A stretch of 44,593 nt of DNA from Saprospiraceae bacterium (GTDB lineage Bacteria; Bacteroidota; Bacteroidia; Chitinophagales; Saprospiraceae), in contig JANQRV010000427.1 of assembly GCA_028284395.1 (NCBI GenBank), forward strand, positions 1 to 44,593. Reading direction: 5' to 3'. Position numbers and translations under genes: made by a program. The notes under the pieces are model-generated. The model was not told where the DNA came from. It saw only the letters and a list, made by a program, of their open reading frames with translations, and ran no database searches. Numbering within the stretch: the first letter of the stretch is position 1; each line of letters opens with the position of its first letter. Positions 1 to 8,759 of this stretch are shown in pieces.

Positions 1-1157
1 TTCTTTTCCGGTCGTGGTTTTGGTGCAGGCTTCGGCACCTCAAAATCAGATTCGGAAGCACTGAACTCATCGTCCATTTCAAATTCTGCATCTTCATTGG
101 CAAGAATGGGCCCAAAATCTCGGTCATCGATTAATTCGCCCGTTCTTCGCAAAGCCGGAGGCCCGGGTTGGATCCCGCCTCTGAGCTTTATACGAGCGCC
201 AACTGCAGGTTGAGCACCGGCCGACATGGCATTTCTTTCGTATAGTTTACTCATTTTCAAACCATACATCTGTGATATGATGTACATATCCTCTCCTGTT
301 TTCACCTCATGCCAACGTTGTGGACCGCGATAACTATTACGTTTGGGCTGCAAATAGATCATCGACCCCTTTTCCAAATTTTGAGCATTGGCTCTCAGGT
401 TTTCGTTAAACTGGTAGATTCGCTGTACCGAAATGCCGGTCCTCGCTGCAATTTGATTAGCTGATTCTCCAGCATTAGCCAACACATACCGGACATCGTT
501 ATTGTAGAGGTATTCAGACCCCGGAGCATCTCCTTCCTCCAATAAAATGGACTCATCCGGATCGTCCTCTTCCTCATCCAGAACAATTAGATCATCCTGA
601 TCAATACTGATCATCTTATCGAATTTATAGAGCTTATACCGTTCAATGAGATCAATCAGATGTTTGTCGTATTTAGGATTGGTAGCATAACCTGATTTTT
701 TAAGTCCACGAGCCCACTTTTTGTAATCTTTAGGATCTAAATCAAAAAGGAAACCGTATCGCTTGCGCTTTCTAGGGTCGCGCAAGAACTCCGAATGATC
801 AATAAAACTGCTCAGAACATCGGGATACGCCCGAAAGCAAGACTTAATCAATTTGCCGTTCCGGTCCCGGTCATCATCTTTTCTGTGCCAGATCGGCCCG
901 TCCCAAACACTGCCACATTTAATCCCAAAATGATTGTTGGCTTTGCGAGCAAGTGCACTACGTCCGGCATTGGATTCCAAAATGGCCTGCCCCAACTTAA
1001 TGCTCGCGGGAATGCCGCTCCGTTCCATTTCCTCCAGAGCCACAGCCTGATAGGTGGCAATATAATCGGTAATTTCATCCTCGGTCTGCGCAAAACAGCT
1101 ATAGGCAGAGACAATGAATAAACAGGCGGTCAAGGTCTTTAAAGTAATAGCTTTCAT
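1..1157 (-). CDS. Glucosaminidase with LysM repeats (C-terminus cut by window edge)
   Basis: Secreted cell-wall hydrolase. The frame is open from the ATG at 1157 to the left edge of the window, about 385 codons, so the C-terminus is missing. Residues 1-23 form a signal peptide ending in CFAQ. Residues 28-180 match the mannosyl-glycoprotein endo-beta-N-acetylglucosaminidase (GH73-like) fold: the segment GQAILESNAGRSALA carries the probable catalytic Glu61, followed by NNHFGIKC and a YGFLF segment. After an acidic linker (DEEEDDPDE) come two LysM peptidoglycan-binding modules, at about residues 230-275 (YVLANAGESANQIAARTGI) and 283-328 (HEVKTGEDMYIISQMYGL), then an acidic, proline-rich tail. 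Such proteins cleave the glycan strands of peptidoglycan during growth or division. It is transcribed divergently from the lipoprotein gene at 1465. Function is confident from domain order; the precise bond cleaved is inferred. Confidence 0.88.
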   Translation of the reverse strand, partial: MKAITLKTLTACLFIVSAYSCFAQTEDEITDYIATYQAVALEEMERSGIPASIKLGQAILESNAGRSALARKANNHFGIKCGSVWDGPIWHRKDDDRDRNGKLIKSCFRAYPDVLSSFIDHSEFLRDPRKRKRYGFLFDLDPKDYKKWARGLKKSGYATNPKYDKHLIDLIERYKLYKFDKMISIDQDDLIVLDEEEDDPDESILLEEGDAPGSEYLYNNDVRYVLANAGESANQIAARTGISVQRIYQFNENLRANAQNLEKGSMIYLQPKRNSYRGPQRWHEVKTGEDMYIISQMYGLKMSKLYERNAMSAGAQPAVGARIKLRGGIQPGPPALRRTGELIDDRDFGPILANEDAEFEMDDEFSASESDFEVPKPAPKPRPEK

Positions 1158-1325
1158 GACATTACTTAGATAGGATTTAGCAGAAAAGATATTCAATTGC
1201 TCCTTATGAACGTCGAACCCATTGGTTATTTTGTCCATATGTACAGTTTTATCATTTTGTTAACTGTCAGTCAAAAAAAATTAAGCAAAGTCAAGAATTT
1301 TAACACCAAAGTATCAAATAGTTCT

Positions 1326-1333
1326 TATTTTTG
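1326..1333 (+). promoter_or_regulatory. Possible Bacteroidota -7 box (TAnnTTTG)
   Basis: TATTTTTG matches the Bacteroidota -7 consensus TAnnTTTG, about 130 bases upstream of the lipoprotein start at 1465. The expected TTTG at -33 is not clear (only an AT-rich TTTT about 24 bases upstream), so this is tentative. The 307-base gap 1158-1464 otherwise shows no gene. Confidence 0.35.
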
Positions 1334-1464
1334 CAGTCTGATAGTAGCACACTACATAATTTTAGACACTTACCATCCTAATTCTGTCTAATCAAACTAG
1401 AACTCCGATCCATTCAAGACACCCTGCAATATTTCTTTTTGTTATTTGAAAACTTATATTTCGA

Positions 1465-3012
1465 ATGAACAGTAAAACTCTCTTCTTGTTATCAGCAATC
1501 GGACTGTTTTTGGCTTCCTGTGGCCAAATCGATGATTTGTCTGACGTAGACCAAGTTCAGTATGAAGCAGAATACGCCATTCCAATTGTAAATTCCGAAG
1601 TTTCCATTCAAGACTTTCTCCAGGATTTTGAAGAAAATACAACGATCCTGGTAGACCCCGATGGGCTTTTGCGTTTCAAATACACTGGAGGCATCATCAA
1701 TGCAACCGTCGAGCAGGTTTTTGAAAACATCAATGCAGCTCTTCCACCTCTGATCCCCGTATTAGAACCAGGAATGGCCTTACCTCTTTCACAGCCGGAA
1801 GGCATACAAATCGATTACCTGGAACTCAAAAAAGGTGATTTCATTTACGTTTTTGAATCTGACATCCAGGAACCGATCGATGTTACGATCACTTTGCCAC
1901 AGATCACCAAGGATGGAATGCCACTTACTTTTCAGCATTCCTTGCCTGCTTTTGAGCCAACAAGCGGCAATGGCCTCCCCAAAATCAGCAATATTCTCTT
2001 ACCGAGTTCCCTGGCCGGATACACCATTTTGCCGGAAAACGATTCCATCTACATTGATTATGTAGTCGTTCCTGCCGGTGGCGACCGTAGTAAAACGTTG
2101 ACCAATTTCTTTTTGCGGCTTCAAAACCTGGAATTCACTTATGCCGAAGGCTTCCTAGGTACCAACGTCTACGAAGGCGGACGGGATACGATCGTTATTG
2201 ACTTTTTCGACAACTGGGTTCAAGGAGACGTGTATTTTGAAGACCCTGTTGTCACCTTTTTCATCAATAACTCTTTTGGCCTACCCACCAAATCCCTGAT
2301 CAACTCTTTCGACATTTTCACGGTCAATAATGAAAAACTACCACTGGAAAGCGAGTTTGTGCGCGATGGCATTGAATTCCCTTTCCCGGCCCTCGACCAA
2401 GTAGGAGAGACCAAAACAAAAGCCTTCGTATTCACCAAGGAAAACTCTAACATCGATCAAATTCTCGGTGCTGGCCCTACGGCCATTGATTATGATGTGG
2501 ACGCTGTAACCAATCCCGAAGGCAACCAGGGAATTCGTGGATTCATTACTGATAACAGTTTTTATAGTGTGCAGGTTGAAGTAGAATTGCCCCTCTATGG
2601 CAACATCAAAAATTTCGCCGTTAGTGACACCTTTGACCTGAACCTGGATGATTTCAGGGATGTAAACTTTGCGGAATTTAAACTGGTAACCGAAAACGAG
2701 ATTCCATTGGAGTTAGGACTGCAAGGATATTTTGTCATTGAAAACGGGCCTGTTGTCGACTCTTTGTTCGACGCCGAAAAAATGGTCATTGCCGGTGCAG
2801 CGGTAGACGAAGAAGGGTTTCCAAACAATGTCGCTCGCAATGAAGTCTTTTCCAGCTTTACCGGCACCCGATTCGAAAGTATCAAGAACGCCGATCAGCT
2901 CATCATTCAAACCAAGTTTTCAACGACTTCCCGAGGAGAACGGTCCGTTCGTATCGTCAACACACAAAATATAGCCGTAAAATTAGGTGCAAAACTCGGC
3001 ATCCAGAACTAG
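1465..3012 (+). CDS. Secreted lipoprotein, function unknown
   Basis: 515-residue protein with a clear type II signal peptide: hydrophobic residues 4-18, then the lipobox LASC with Cys19 as the lipidation site. It is therefore probably anchored in the outer membrane or exported to the surface. The remainder is rich in acidic residues and alternating hydrophobic stretches (for example VDVTITLPQITKDG and the SVQVEVELPLYGNIKNFAVSD region), which suggests repeated beta-sandwich modules. No catalytic motif is visible and I do not recognise a named family. The next gene starts only about 20 bases downstream (3035), so the two are probably co-transcribed and may work together at the outer membrane. 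The start was chosen because the signal peptide begins exactly at this ATG. Confidence 0.82.
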   Translation: MNSKTLFLLSAIGLFLASCGQIDDLSDVDQVQYEAEYAIPIVNSEVSIQDFLQDFEENTTILVDPDGLLRFKYTGGIINATVEQVFENINAALPPLIPVLEPGMALPLSQPEGIQIDYLELKKGDFIYVFESDIQEPIDVTITLPQITKDGMPLTFQHSLPAFEPTSGNGLPKISNILLPSSLAGYTILPENDSIYIDYVVVPAGGDRSKTLTNFFLRLQNLEFTYAEGFLGTNVYEGGRDTIVIDFFDNWVQGDVYFEDPVVTFFINNSFGLPTKSLINSFDIFTVNNEKLPLESEFVRDGIEFPFPALDQVGETKTKAFVFTKENSNIDQILGAGPTAIDYDVDAVTNPEGNQGIRGFITDNSFYSVQVEVELPLYGNIKNFAVSDTFDLNLDDFRDVNFAEFKLVTENEIPLELGLQGYFVIENGPVVDSLFDAEKMVIAGAAVDEEGFPNNVARNEVFSSFTGTRFESIKNADQLIIQTKFSTTSRGERSVRIVNTQNIAVKLGAKLGIQN

Positions 3013-3034
3013 GGCCGGTCAAAACAACAATCCA

Positions 3035-4417
3035 ATGCAATTTAAACATATCATCCTCAGTTTATTCTCGGTTTGCCTTATATTTCCTTTATTCGCTCAA
3101 CAGGAAATGGGGCTCTATTTCATGAACGACAGTTGGCAGTCCAACAAACTAAACCCAGCATTTTTCCCTCAGGATAAGAAGCTGATCATCGGATTGCCCG
3201 GCATTCATTCGAATGCGTTCATCTCCAATTTCACGCCCAATGACATTCTGGAAAAAGGAGATGATGGCAGGAATATCCTTAATGCCAACAGGATCATCGA
3301 CCAGTTGGAAGAAGTGAATACCCTACGTGAGAATTATGCCATCGAGACCATCTCCATCGGATACAAAACCGGAGCATTACAAATATCCCTTTCTCATGGA
3401 TTTAATTTCAATGGATATACGACCTATCCCAAAACTTTGCCCGAACTTGTATGGGAAGGTAATAGTCAATTCATTGGTCAGGATGTCGCATTTGGGCCCA
3501 GCCTTGAACTAAGCGGTTATCATGAAATTGCCCTCGGCCTTGGCTATAACATTTCGCCGAATGTAACGATTGCCGGAAAGATTAAATACCTGTCCGGAGC
3601 CGGAAACATATCCACCGAAAGAGAAGCGCTCAGCTTATTCACCGACCCGGACTCCTACGAACTCAATCTCAATTCAGATTTTCTCTTGAACTCAAGCGGC
3701 TTCCTTGATTACAGCGGGCTACTGGACTTTCAGGTTGATGTTGATCTTCCCGGCATCATCACCGATGGTTTTTTCTCTTCCAATACCGGCTTAGCCTTTG
3801 ATCTTGGTTTTCATGCTAAGTTTGACAAGCTCGAGCTATCGGCCAGTGTACTTGACATTGGCCAGATTGACTGGAAGGAAAACCCGGAGAATTACAGCCT
3901 TACCGGAACCAGGAGTTTCCCCGGTCTCGACGCCCTCCAATCACTACTGGAAGATTCTACCTCAATTGGTTCTGTATTGGATACACTGGAGAGCATCTAC
4001 GAACCCGAAACGACTTTAAATGAATACACCACAAAATTGCCGCTCCGTGCCTACTTTGGACTAGGATACCAACTAAACGAAACTTGGAAGGTAGGCGGTA
4101 CATTCTACTTCGAGAACTACCGTGACGAAACCTTCATAGCTGCCGCTCTGGGCTTACAAGGCAAGCTAGCCGACTGGCTGACTGTTGGCGCCAACTATTC
4201 GTATCGCAATGAAACCTACGATAACCTTGGCATCAACGCATTACTATCCTTTGGTCCGGCGCAAGTTTTACTCGCCACAGATAATGTCTTAGCCCCGTTA
4301 CAATTAGGCAATAGCTATAGTGCCAACGCCCGCATCGGCCTCAATCTGGCATTTGGAGCTGCCAAAGCCCAACATTGGGATGAAGTAGAGCAAACGGATG
4401 ACTTTTTTAACAACTAA
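3035..4417 (+). CDS. Outer-membrane beta-barrel protein, DUF5723-like
   Basis: About 460 residues starting at the ATG at 3035 (MQFKHIILSLFSVC). This start is preferred over upstream in-frame codons because it begins a classical Sec signal peptide that ends near LFAQQ. The segment MNDSWQSNKLNPAFFP followed by IGLPGIHSNAFISNF is the pattern I associate with the DUF5723 family of Bacteroidota, and the C-terminal half alternates hydrophobic and polar residues like transmembrane beta strands (FGLGYQLNETWKVGGTFYF). It is thus likely an outer-membrane barrel of about 50 kDa. It lies 22 bases downstream of the lipoprotein gene, suggesting an operon and a barrel-lipoprotein pair. The substrate or role is unknown. 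Confidence 0.8.
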   Translation: MQFKHIILSLFSVCLIFPLFAQQEMGLYFMNDSWQSNKLNPAFFPQDKKLIIGLPGIHSNAFISNFTPNDILEKGDDGRNILNANRIIDQLEEVNTLRENYAIETISIGYKTGALQISLSHGFNFNGYTTYPKTLPELVWEGNSQFIGQDVAFGPSLELSGYHEIALGLGYNISPNVTIAGKIKYLSGAGNISTEREALSLFTDPDSYELNLNSDFLLNSSGFLDYSGLLDFQVDVDLPGIITDGFFSSNTGLAFDLGFHAKFDKLELSASVLDIGQIDWKENPENYSLTGTRSFPGLDALQSLLEDSTSIGSVLDTLESIYEPETTLNEYTTKLPLRAYFGLGYQLNETWKVGGTFYFENYRDETFIAAALGLQGKLADWLTVGANYSYRNETYDNLGINALLSFGPAQVLLATDNVLAPLQLGNSYSANARIGLNLAFGAAKAQHWDEVEQTDDFFNN

Positions 4418-4438
4418 GAAAATTTTGTGCCGCTAGCT

Positions 4439-4471
4439 ATTGCAGGATATAGCCGAAAAGGTTTATATTTG
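4439..4471 (+). promoter_or_regulatory. Promoter of the tRNA gene
   Basis: TATATTTG at 4464-4471 is an exact match to the Bacteroidota -7 box TAnnTTTG. ATTG at 4439-4442, 21 bases upstream, serves as the -33 box. This places the transcription start near 4478, about 13 bases before the mature tRNA 5' end at 4491. Confidence 0.6.
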
Positions 4472-4490
4472 CGTCCCGTTAGCGGAACAC

Positions 4491-4564
4491 GGCGTGGTAG
4501 CTCAGCTGGTTAGAGCGCAGGATTCATAATCCTGAGGTCGGGAGTTCAAGTCTCCCCCACGCTA
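4491..4564 (+). tRNA. tRNA with anticodon CAT (tRNA-Met, or tRNA-Ile2)
   Basis: A full cloverleaf can be drawn: acceptor arm GGCGTGG paired with CCACGCT (first pair is a G-T wobble), TA at positions 8-9, D arm GCTC...GAGC, anticodon arm CAGGATTCATAATCCTG with anticodon CAT, variable AGGTC, and T arm GGGAG-TTCAAGT-CTCCC. The discriminator is A and CCA is not encoded. Without three GC pairs at the base of the anticodon stem it does not look like initiator tRNA; elongator Met and lysidine-modified Ile2 cannot be separated by eye. Its 3' part (from 4523) doubles as the attL site of the integrated element, so the last 42 bases are element-supplied. Confidence 0.95.
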
Positions 4565-4565
4565 C
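4523..4565 (+). repeat. attL: left copy of 43-bp direct repeat (tRNA 3' half)
   Basis: Identical over 43 bases to 33470-33512. It starts inside the anticodon arm and ends one base past the discriminator. The bases just outside differ (A at 4522 versus C at 33469; G at 4566 versus T at 33513), defining the exact repeat. Confidence 0.95.
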
Positions 4566-4573
4566 GAGAAGAA

Positions 4574-4606
4574 AAGCCTGGAATCATAAGGGTTCTGGGC
4601 TTTTTT
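4574..4606 (+). terminator. Rho-independent terminator after the tRNA
   Basis: A stem of about 9-10 pairs (AAGCCTGGAA with TTCTGGGCTT, including two G-T pairs) encloses a 9-base loop and is followed by TTTTTT. It lies inside the element, so the element brings its own replacement terminator for the tRNA it interrupts. Confidence 0.8.
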
Positions 4607-4648
4607 CTGTTTTGGCAGGATTGGAATTTTTGCCTCGATTTTTTAAAA

Positions 4649-4680
4649 GTGACAAACAATTCTAACAAACAGTGACAAAC
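4649..4680 (+). repeat. Left arm-type integrase site candidates (GTGACAAAC repeats)
   Basis: GTGACAAAC at 4649-4657 and 4672-4680, with a variant CTAACAAAC at 4662-4670, all in direct orientation. The same 9-mer recurs at the right end at 33355-33395. Rest of the 359-base gap 4566-4924: a small hairpin GGCTC-TTGTA-GAGCC at 4720-4734 and no gene. Confidence 0.65.
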
Positions 4681-4924
4681 TTACTAATTTTTTTGGCCAA
4701 TTGTGAAGGTACTTATCAGGGCTCTTGTAGAGCCATAAAGAGAACCAATAACCAATAAGGATAGATTGCTAAGTGACCTCGGGGATACAATACCATTTGC
4801 AACCGCAACGAAATCTTAAAAATACTAAGCATTGACTGAAACAGGAAGTTCTGACCCGATTTAGAAAATTAAATAACCCTATTTCAGAAATTGAGACTCT
4901 CGGAAAAAGACACAACGGAATTGG

Positions 4925-5695
4925 TCAAATCTGGAACTTTTCTATTACATTCTTAAGTAGATCTTCAATTATATCCACAACCTTTGATTCAGTGGCTATT
5001 ACAGTCGAGGGATGGGCGAAGGTATTTCTAATCCCCAGTTTCTGGTCTAGAATCTTTCTTACGTTCTTATCGATGATGCCTCCAATTTTAAGAACTTCAA
5101 TGATTTCGCTTTCTCGATAGTTAGCAAAATCTTCCTTCTTTGAAACGAATTTGGCTCTTCGGGCATATTTAGTTGTTAATGCAGAATTAAACTCTACAGT
5201 TTTATGAGCCAGAACAAAATCGTATAGGTGGTTCAATGCTAGATTCCACATCATGATAATTGCGCTTCTAAACGCACCAATTTCATAACATTTTACGACT
5301 TCTTCGTAAAAATTGACCTCATCAGATCTCAGATTCTGATTGCTAGCTGCCTCAAGCCTCTGCAGTGTAGAATCTGTTACATCGTTTAATAATTCAACAA
5401 TCTTCATGTTAGAATCAGAGAACCCTTGATCTAATGCGCCAATAATTTGCAACAAGTCCACTTTTGCTGTTTTCCATGCCTCTTTCTTTTCAGATTCATA
5501 AGTTGCTAAGAAAGTCGGTGATGACAGCAAAGGAGAAATTCTTTCAATTTCGCCAGAATATAACTGATCTAGAGAAGTACCTTTAATTAAATTGAGTAGT
5601 TCGAACTTACATAACTGAAATTTCTTTTCAGAACCATACCTTAGTGACTTAATTTTCTTCTCGATTTCCGTCAATCTGAATTTTATTTGGTCCAT
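4925..5695 (-). CDS. HEPN-domain protein (probable RNase effector)
   Basis: 256-residue helical protein. The C-terminal third contains the HEPN signature R-x4-H in the segment GIRNTFAHPS: Arg223 and His228 form the metal-independent RNase active site known from toxins and Cas effectors. It is preceded by helices resembling HEPN core helices (AFRSAIIMMWNLALNHLYDFVL). Residues 1-40 are charged and coiled-coil-like. It lies 6 bases downstream of the P-loop ATPase gene on the same strand, so the two form an operon. By analogy with ATPase-HEPN defence pairs, the ATPase would sense or gate and this protein would cleave RNA. The catalytic motif is seen; the target and the defence role are inferred. 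Confidence 0.72.
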   Translation of the reverse strand: MDQIKFRLTEIEKKIKSLRYGSEKKFQLCKFELLNLIKGTSLDQLYSGEIERISPLLSSPTFLATYESEKKEAWKTAKVDLLQIIGALDQGFSDSNMKIVELLNDVTDSTLQRLEAASNQNLRSDEVNFYEEVVKCYEIGAFRSAIIMMWNLALNHLYDFVLAHKTVEFNSALTTKYARRAKFVSKKEDFANYRESEIIEVLKIGGIIDKNVRKILDQKLGIRNTFAHPSTVIATESKVVDIIEDLLKNVIEKFQI

Positions 5696-5701
5696 AAAAA
5701 A

Positions 5702-7129
5702 TCAAAGGATTTGAAGTGATTTGTATAGTCCTCGATGTAAGGCAATTTTCTCGCTGAAGTTTAGCCGTGCTTCCTTGTTCATATAGCGAAAGATGCTTCT
5801 ATGATTTTTCATTTGATTGCCGATAACTGAGAAATCGAACAGAGTTTGAAGAACAAAATTTATATTTGTTTCACTAATAGTGTTTGCTTTTAGATACTCA
5901 TTATATGATTTTTTGAATTCGGTTATTCGCAAAGTTTGCTTCCTAATTTGGGAGAAGACCTGAAGAATGTTTTGGATATCGGGTATTATTGGATGTATTT
6001 CATCTATTATTTCGTCTTTTAGGTAATTCGAAAATGCCTTGTCGACCCACTTAATCGTTTTAGGGGGTATTTGTGGATTCTGCCACCCTGCTTCCAAGGT
6101 ACTTTCTGCGCAAGATTGAATGTACTTAATAAAATCTCTTGGGCGCAATTGAGTACTTCGTTCAATAAAGTCAAAGCTGTTCATTTTACTTTGCTGTCTA
6201 TTCCCCATCGGAACAGCTTCCTTGCGAAAAATTAGATTCCAAGCAGTTTTAAATTCCATAGTCTCCATGGAAGGGTCAAATGCCTTCGTTATCCGGAAGG
6301 CCATTAAGTTTTGAATCTTTCTCTTATTCCAGTCAAGCTGAATCTGAAAATCAGACCACTTGTTCTTGTCCGCATCCTGTATCAATCTGTATATATCATC
6401 CCGTAAAAAGACGACGGGGTAGATGTGATGTTCTTTAAGTCTAAAGATGTTCTTGATATCCTGCACGGCCTTAAAGAGACTGGTCATTAGATTGCAATAT
6501 GGAGTAAACTCCTCTTTATTCTTAATATTCCTGTAGTCCTCATCTAGCTCATCGAAGATGATGTAATACTGGGATTCATTTAGATTATTCATGATGATAT
6601 CCTCAAGTATATTCACCTTTTCGATCCATGAAACCTCTCGGTCCGCACCGCTAATCTTAAAGGAATTATCGGTCCAAGTGCCAATGACTCTCGGCAGGTT
6701 TGTAATTGGGTCTGTAGAATAAGAATTCCCCAATTTCACCTTAATATTTTCATTGACAGTCGGGTTCTTAAGCATCATTCTGCATATGAATGAATAAATC
6801 AGGTATTTCCAAAGGGTGATATATTGATTTGGAGAGGTATACTTGTCGTTTGAAAGTGAATAGAGTTCATTGAAAGGAAAATTCTTGAAGGTGAGTTTTT
6901 CGGTAAAAATTTTTGAGTCGTCCTTGCCCAGATTGAACAAATGTTCACTAATTGCAGTTTTCCCACTTCCCTTTCTTCCTATCACATAAGACTTAGTACC
7001 GTTTTTTATTCTACGTATTTCTTGATAATTATAAAAATATCTTTTGCTATCCTCTGACCTCGCTTCAAGCTTCCAGTTATCCGCAATTTCTTCAATAACT
7101 TCTCTTCTTTGCTCGTTAGTCAATTTCAT
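5702..7129 (-). CDS. P-loop ATPase resembling the Sll1717 family
   Basis: 475 residues. Walker A is GRKGSGKTA at 51-59 and Walker B is YYIIFDELDEDY with Asp193-Glu194, followed by a sensor-like segment VVFLRDDIYRLI. The FGRKGSGK type of Walker A and the following helical region resemble the group annotated as P-loop ATPase, Sll1717 family, often found in defence islands. The C-terminal part (residues 330-475) is helical with a winged-helix-like end (FDFSVIGNQMKNHRSIFRYM). It is the first gene of a two-gene operon with the HEPN protein. The upstream gap 7130-7276 (147 bases) holds its presumed promoter, with no clear box. Family assignment is from memory of the motif style and is moderately sure; a STAND/KAP-like ATPase is the alternative. 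Confidence 0.7.
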   Translation of the reverse strand: MKLTNEQRREVIEEIADNWKLEARSEDSKRYFYNYQEIRRIKNGTKSYVIGRKGSGKTAISEHLFNLGKDDSKIFTEKLTFKNFPFNELYSLSNDKYTSPNQYITLWKYLIYSFICRMMLKNPTVNENIKVKLGNSYSTDPITNLPRVIGTWTDNSFKISGADREVSWIEKVNILEDIIMNNLNESQYYIIFDELDEDYRNIKNKEEFTPYCNLMTSLFKAVQDIKNIFRLKEHHIYPVVFLRDDIYRLIQDADKNKWSDFQIQLDWNKRKIQNLMAFRITKAFDPSMETMEFKTAWNLIFRKEAVPMGNRQQSKMNSFDFIERSTQLRPRDFIKYIQSCAESTLEAGWQNPQIPPKTIKWVDKAFSNYLKDEIIDEIHPIIPDIQNILQVFSQIRKQTLRITEFKKSYNEYLKANTISETNINFVLQTLFDFSVIGNQMKNHRSIFRYMNKEARLNFSEKIALHRGLYKSLQIL

Positions 7130-7276
7130 ATTGGTTTGTTTTAATAGTTGTCCTGCAACTTATTATGTTAGACGCATATTTAAATGTAGTGATTCATTTA
7201 TTAGGGAGTAATTTCATTTTGAGCGAGCGGGGTATTGTCTTTATAGTTGCTAAAATGACCCGTGAAATGAATTATG

Positions 7277-8245
7277 TCATTTACGTTGTTCCTTTAACAT
7301 AGTAATATCGATCCGATGCTGCTGCTCACTCACAATAGCTGCCTTTTTAGTCATCTCATGCCGATACCGCTCCTGACTCAATCGATCCTGCAATGACGAA
7401 TACCTTTGCCGCTCGATGTTCAAATTCTTCTCCAACCTGGATACCTTCTGCTGATTCGCCAGGTCGTACTTGAATAAATTCCTGGCAATATTCACCTTCT
7501 CTTCTGCCCGTTTGATATCCTTAAGCGTGGTATTGATGTCATTTTGGTACGCCCGCATGCGAGAGTTTTGCTCCTTCATCAGAACTTCAACCCCCATTTT
7601 TTCATAACCAATGTCCTTTAATGAGTCGTATTGAGCCTGGGTGATCTCATCCAACTTCAACTTTTGCTGAGCAAAGGCCAGTTGCATCTGGCCTTCGTAG
7701 TTCTGTAGCCGGTCTTGTGCTTTTTGTTGCTGATGCTGGACTTTGGAAAATAGATGCTCCGCCTTTCGCAAGTTGTGCTCTACCCGTTTCTCAGAGAGCT
7801 GAAATTCCTTCCGGATGTGTTGCGTTGCTTTGTGGTATTGCTCCACCTGATTGGCGTATTTTTCCAACTCATTTACCACCCGCATATGATTCCTGTCGAT
7901 CCGAAGGATCTCCTGGCCGACTGCCAGCTTGAACTGAGCCAGGTCCTTCTTCACCGTTTCTATTTCCTTCAGCAATAGGTTGGTGACCTCGGTGAAGCGT
8001 TGGTCAATATAATTCTTCAGGTCTTTGATTTCCATCCGAACCTCTTTGACCTCCATTTTAACCTCCTGGATTTCGCCTTTCAGTTCCAGTTGGTTGCTGT
8101 CTACTTTCTTTTCCAACTCGAGGATCTTCCGGTCTTGTTCGAGTTGTTTTTCTTTCAATTCGAGTTCCAGCCTTTTTTGCTCAAGTAGTCGCAGCTTTTC
8201 TGCCAGTTCGAACTGATTGGCATGGTTATAGTCAGACATTTCCAT
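7277..8245 (-). CDS. Long coiled-coil protein of the element backbone
   Basis: About 322 residues, nearly all charged heptad-type coiled coil from residue 15 (KLRLLEQKRLELELKEKQLE) to the end, with no membrane segment and no enzymatic motif. The ATG at 8245 was chosen (a second ATG at 8239 is equally possible); the longer reading frame upstream would use a TTG deep inside the preceding gene. The start overlaps the stop of the gene at 8232-8759, so translation is probably coupled. It forms a three-gene operon with two TM/coiled-coil proteins, all reading away from the divergent coupling-ATPase gene. A scaffold for DNA transfer or partition is plausible from context only. Confidence 0.72.
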   Translation of the reverse strand: MEMSDYNHANQFELAEKLRLLEQKRLELELKEKQLEQDRKILELEKKVDSNQLELKGEIQEVKMEVKEVRMEIKDLKNYIDQRFTEVTNLLLKEIETVKKDLAQFKLAVGQEILRIDRNHMRVVNELEKYANQVEQYHKATQHIRKEFQLSEKRVEHNLRKAEHLFSKVQHQQQKAQDRLQNYEGQMQLAFAQQKLKLDEITQAQYDSLKDIGYEKMGVEVLMKEQNSRMRAYQNDINTTLKDIKRAEEKVNIARNLFKYDLANQQKVSRLEKNLNIERQRYSSLQDRLSQERYRHEMTKKAAIVSEQQHRIDITMLKEQRK

Positions 8246-8759
8246 TGAGTTTGATGCGTTCGAGCAATTGCTGCTTTTCCTGTTCCAGATTTTGGCTCCT
8301 GGTGCGTTCCTTCTCAATTTCCTGGCGGACCTCCTCGTAGTTGGCCTTATTAGAGAGTAATTCGTTTTGCATCAGGTCTACCTGTTTAACCAGGGCCGTC
8401 ATTACCGTCGCCAATTGCCCTTCTTCATTTTGTTTTTGCCTGGCTTCTAATTCGACTTTACGCCTGATTTGCTCTTCCATTTTCGCATACTGGATTTTCA
8501 CGAACCTGGTCGCATGGAAAATACCTAAATATGCCAGTGTGGTAATGAAGAAGATGAACAATGCGGTGTGCCAATGTTCCCAATCACTCTCATAAGCCAA
8601 TGGGTTTACGATTGCCATGATGAACACGAATAGCCCAATGAGCAGGACGATCATCAATGTATAACTGTAAATTGGATTATAGGTCAGGTTGACTTCCTGG
8701 ATTGGCTCACTCTGTTGTATTTCATTTCTTTGGTGATAATCTCCGAATTCGATGGCCAT
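8232..8759 (-). CDS. Membrane protein with two TM helices and a cytoplasmic coiled coil
   Basis: 175 residues. Two hydrophobic helices lie at about 34-52 (TLMIVLLIGLFVFIMAIV) and 66-84 (TALFIFFITTLAYLGIFHA), followed by a long coiled coil from residue 90 to the end (KMEEQIRRKVELEARQKQ). The ATG overlaps the stop of the upstream gene in a TAATG arrangement, and its own stop overlaps the next start, so the three genes form a tightly coupled operon. The topology suggests a membrane anchor that presents a coiled coil to the cytoplasm, perhaps to the soluble coiled-coil protein encoded next. I do not recognise a named family. Confidence 0.75.
   Translation of the reverse strand: MAIEFGDYHQRNEIQQSEPIQEVNLTYNPIYSYTLMIVLLIGLFVFIMAIVNPLAYESDWEHWHTALFIFFITTLAYLGIFHATRFVKIQYAKMEEQIRRKVELEARQKQNEEGQLATVMTALVKQVDLMQNELLSNKANYEEVRQEIEKERTRSQNLEQEKQQLLERIKLNGNV

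Noticed and set aside
1197..1391. 64-codon frame between the glucosaminidase and lipoprotein genes
   Set aside because: Hydrophobic, low-complexity translation of an AT-rich promoter region that contains a -7-like box.
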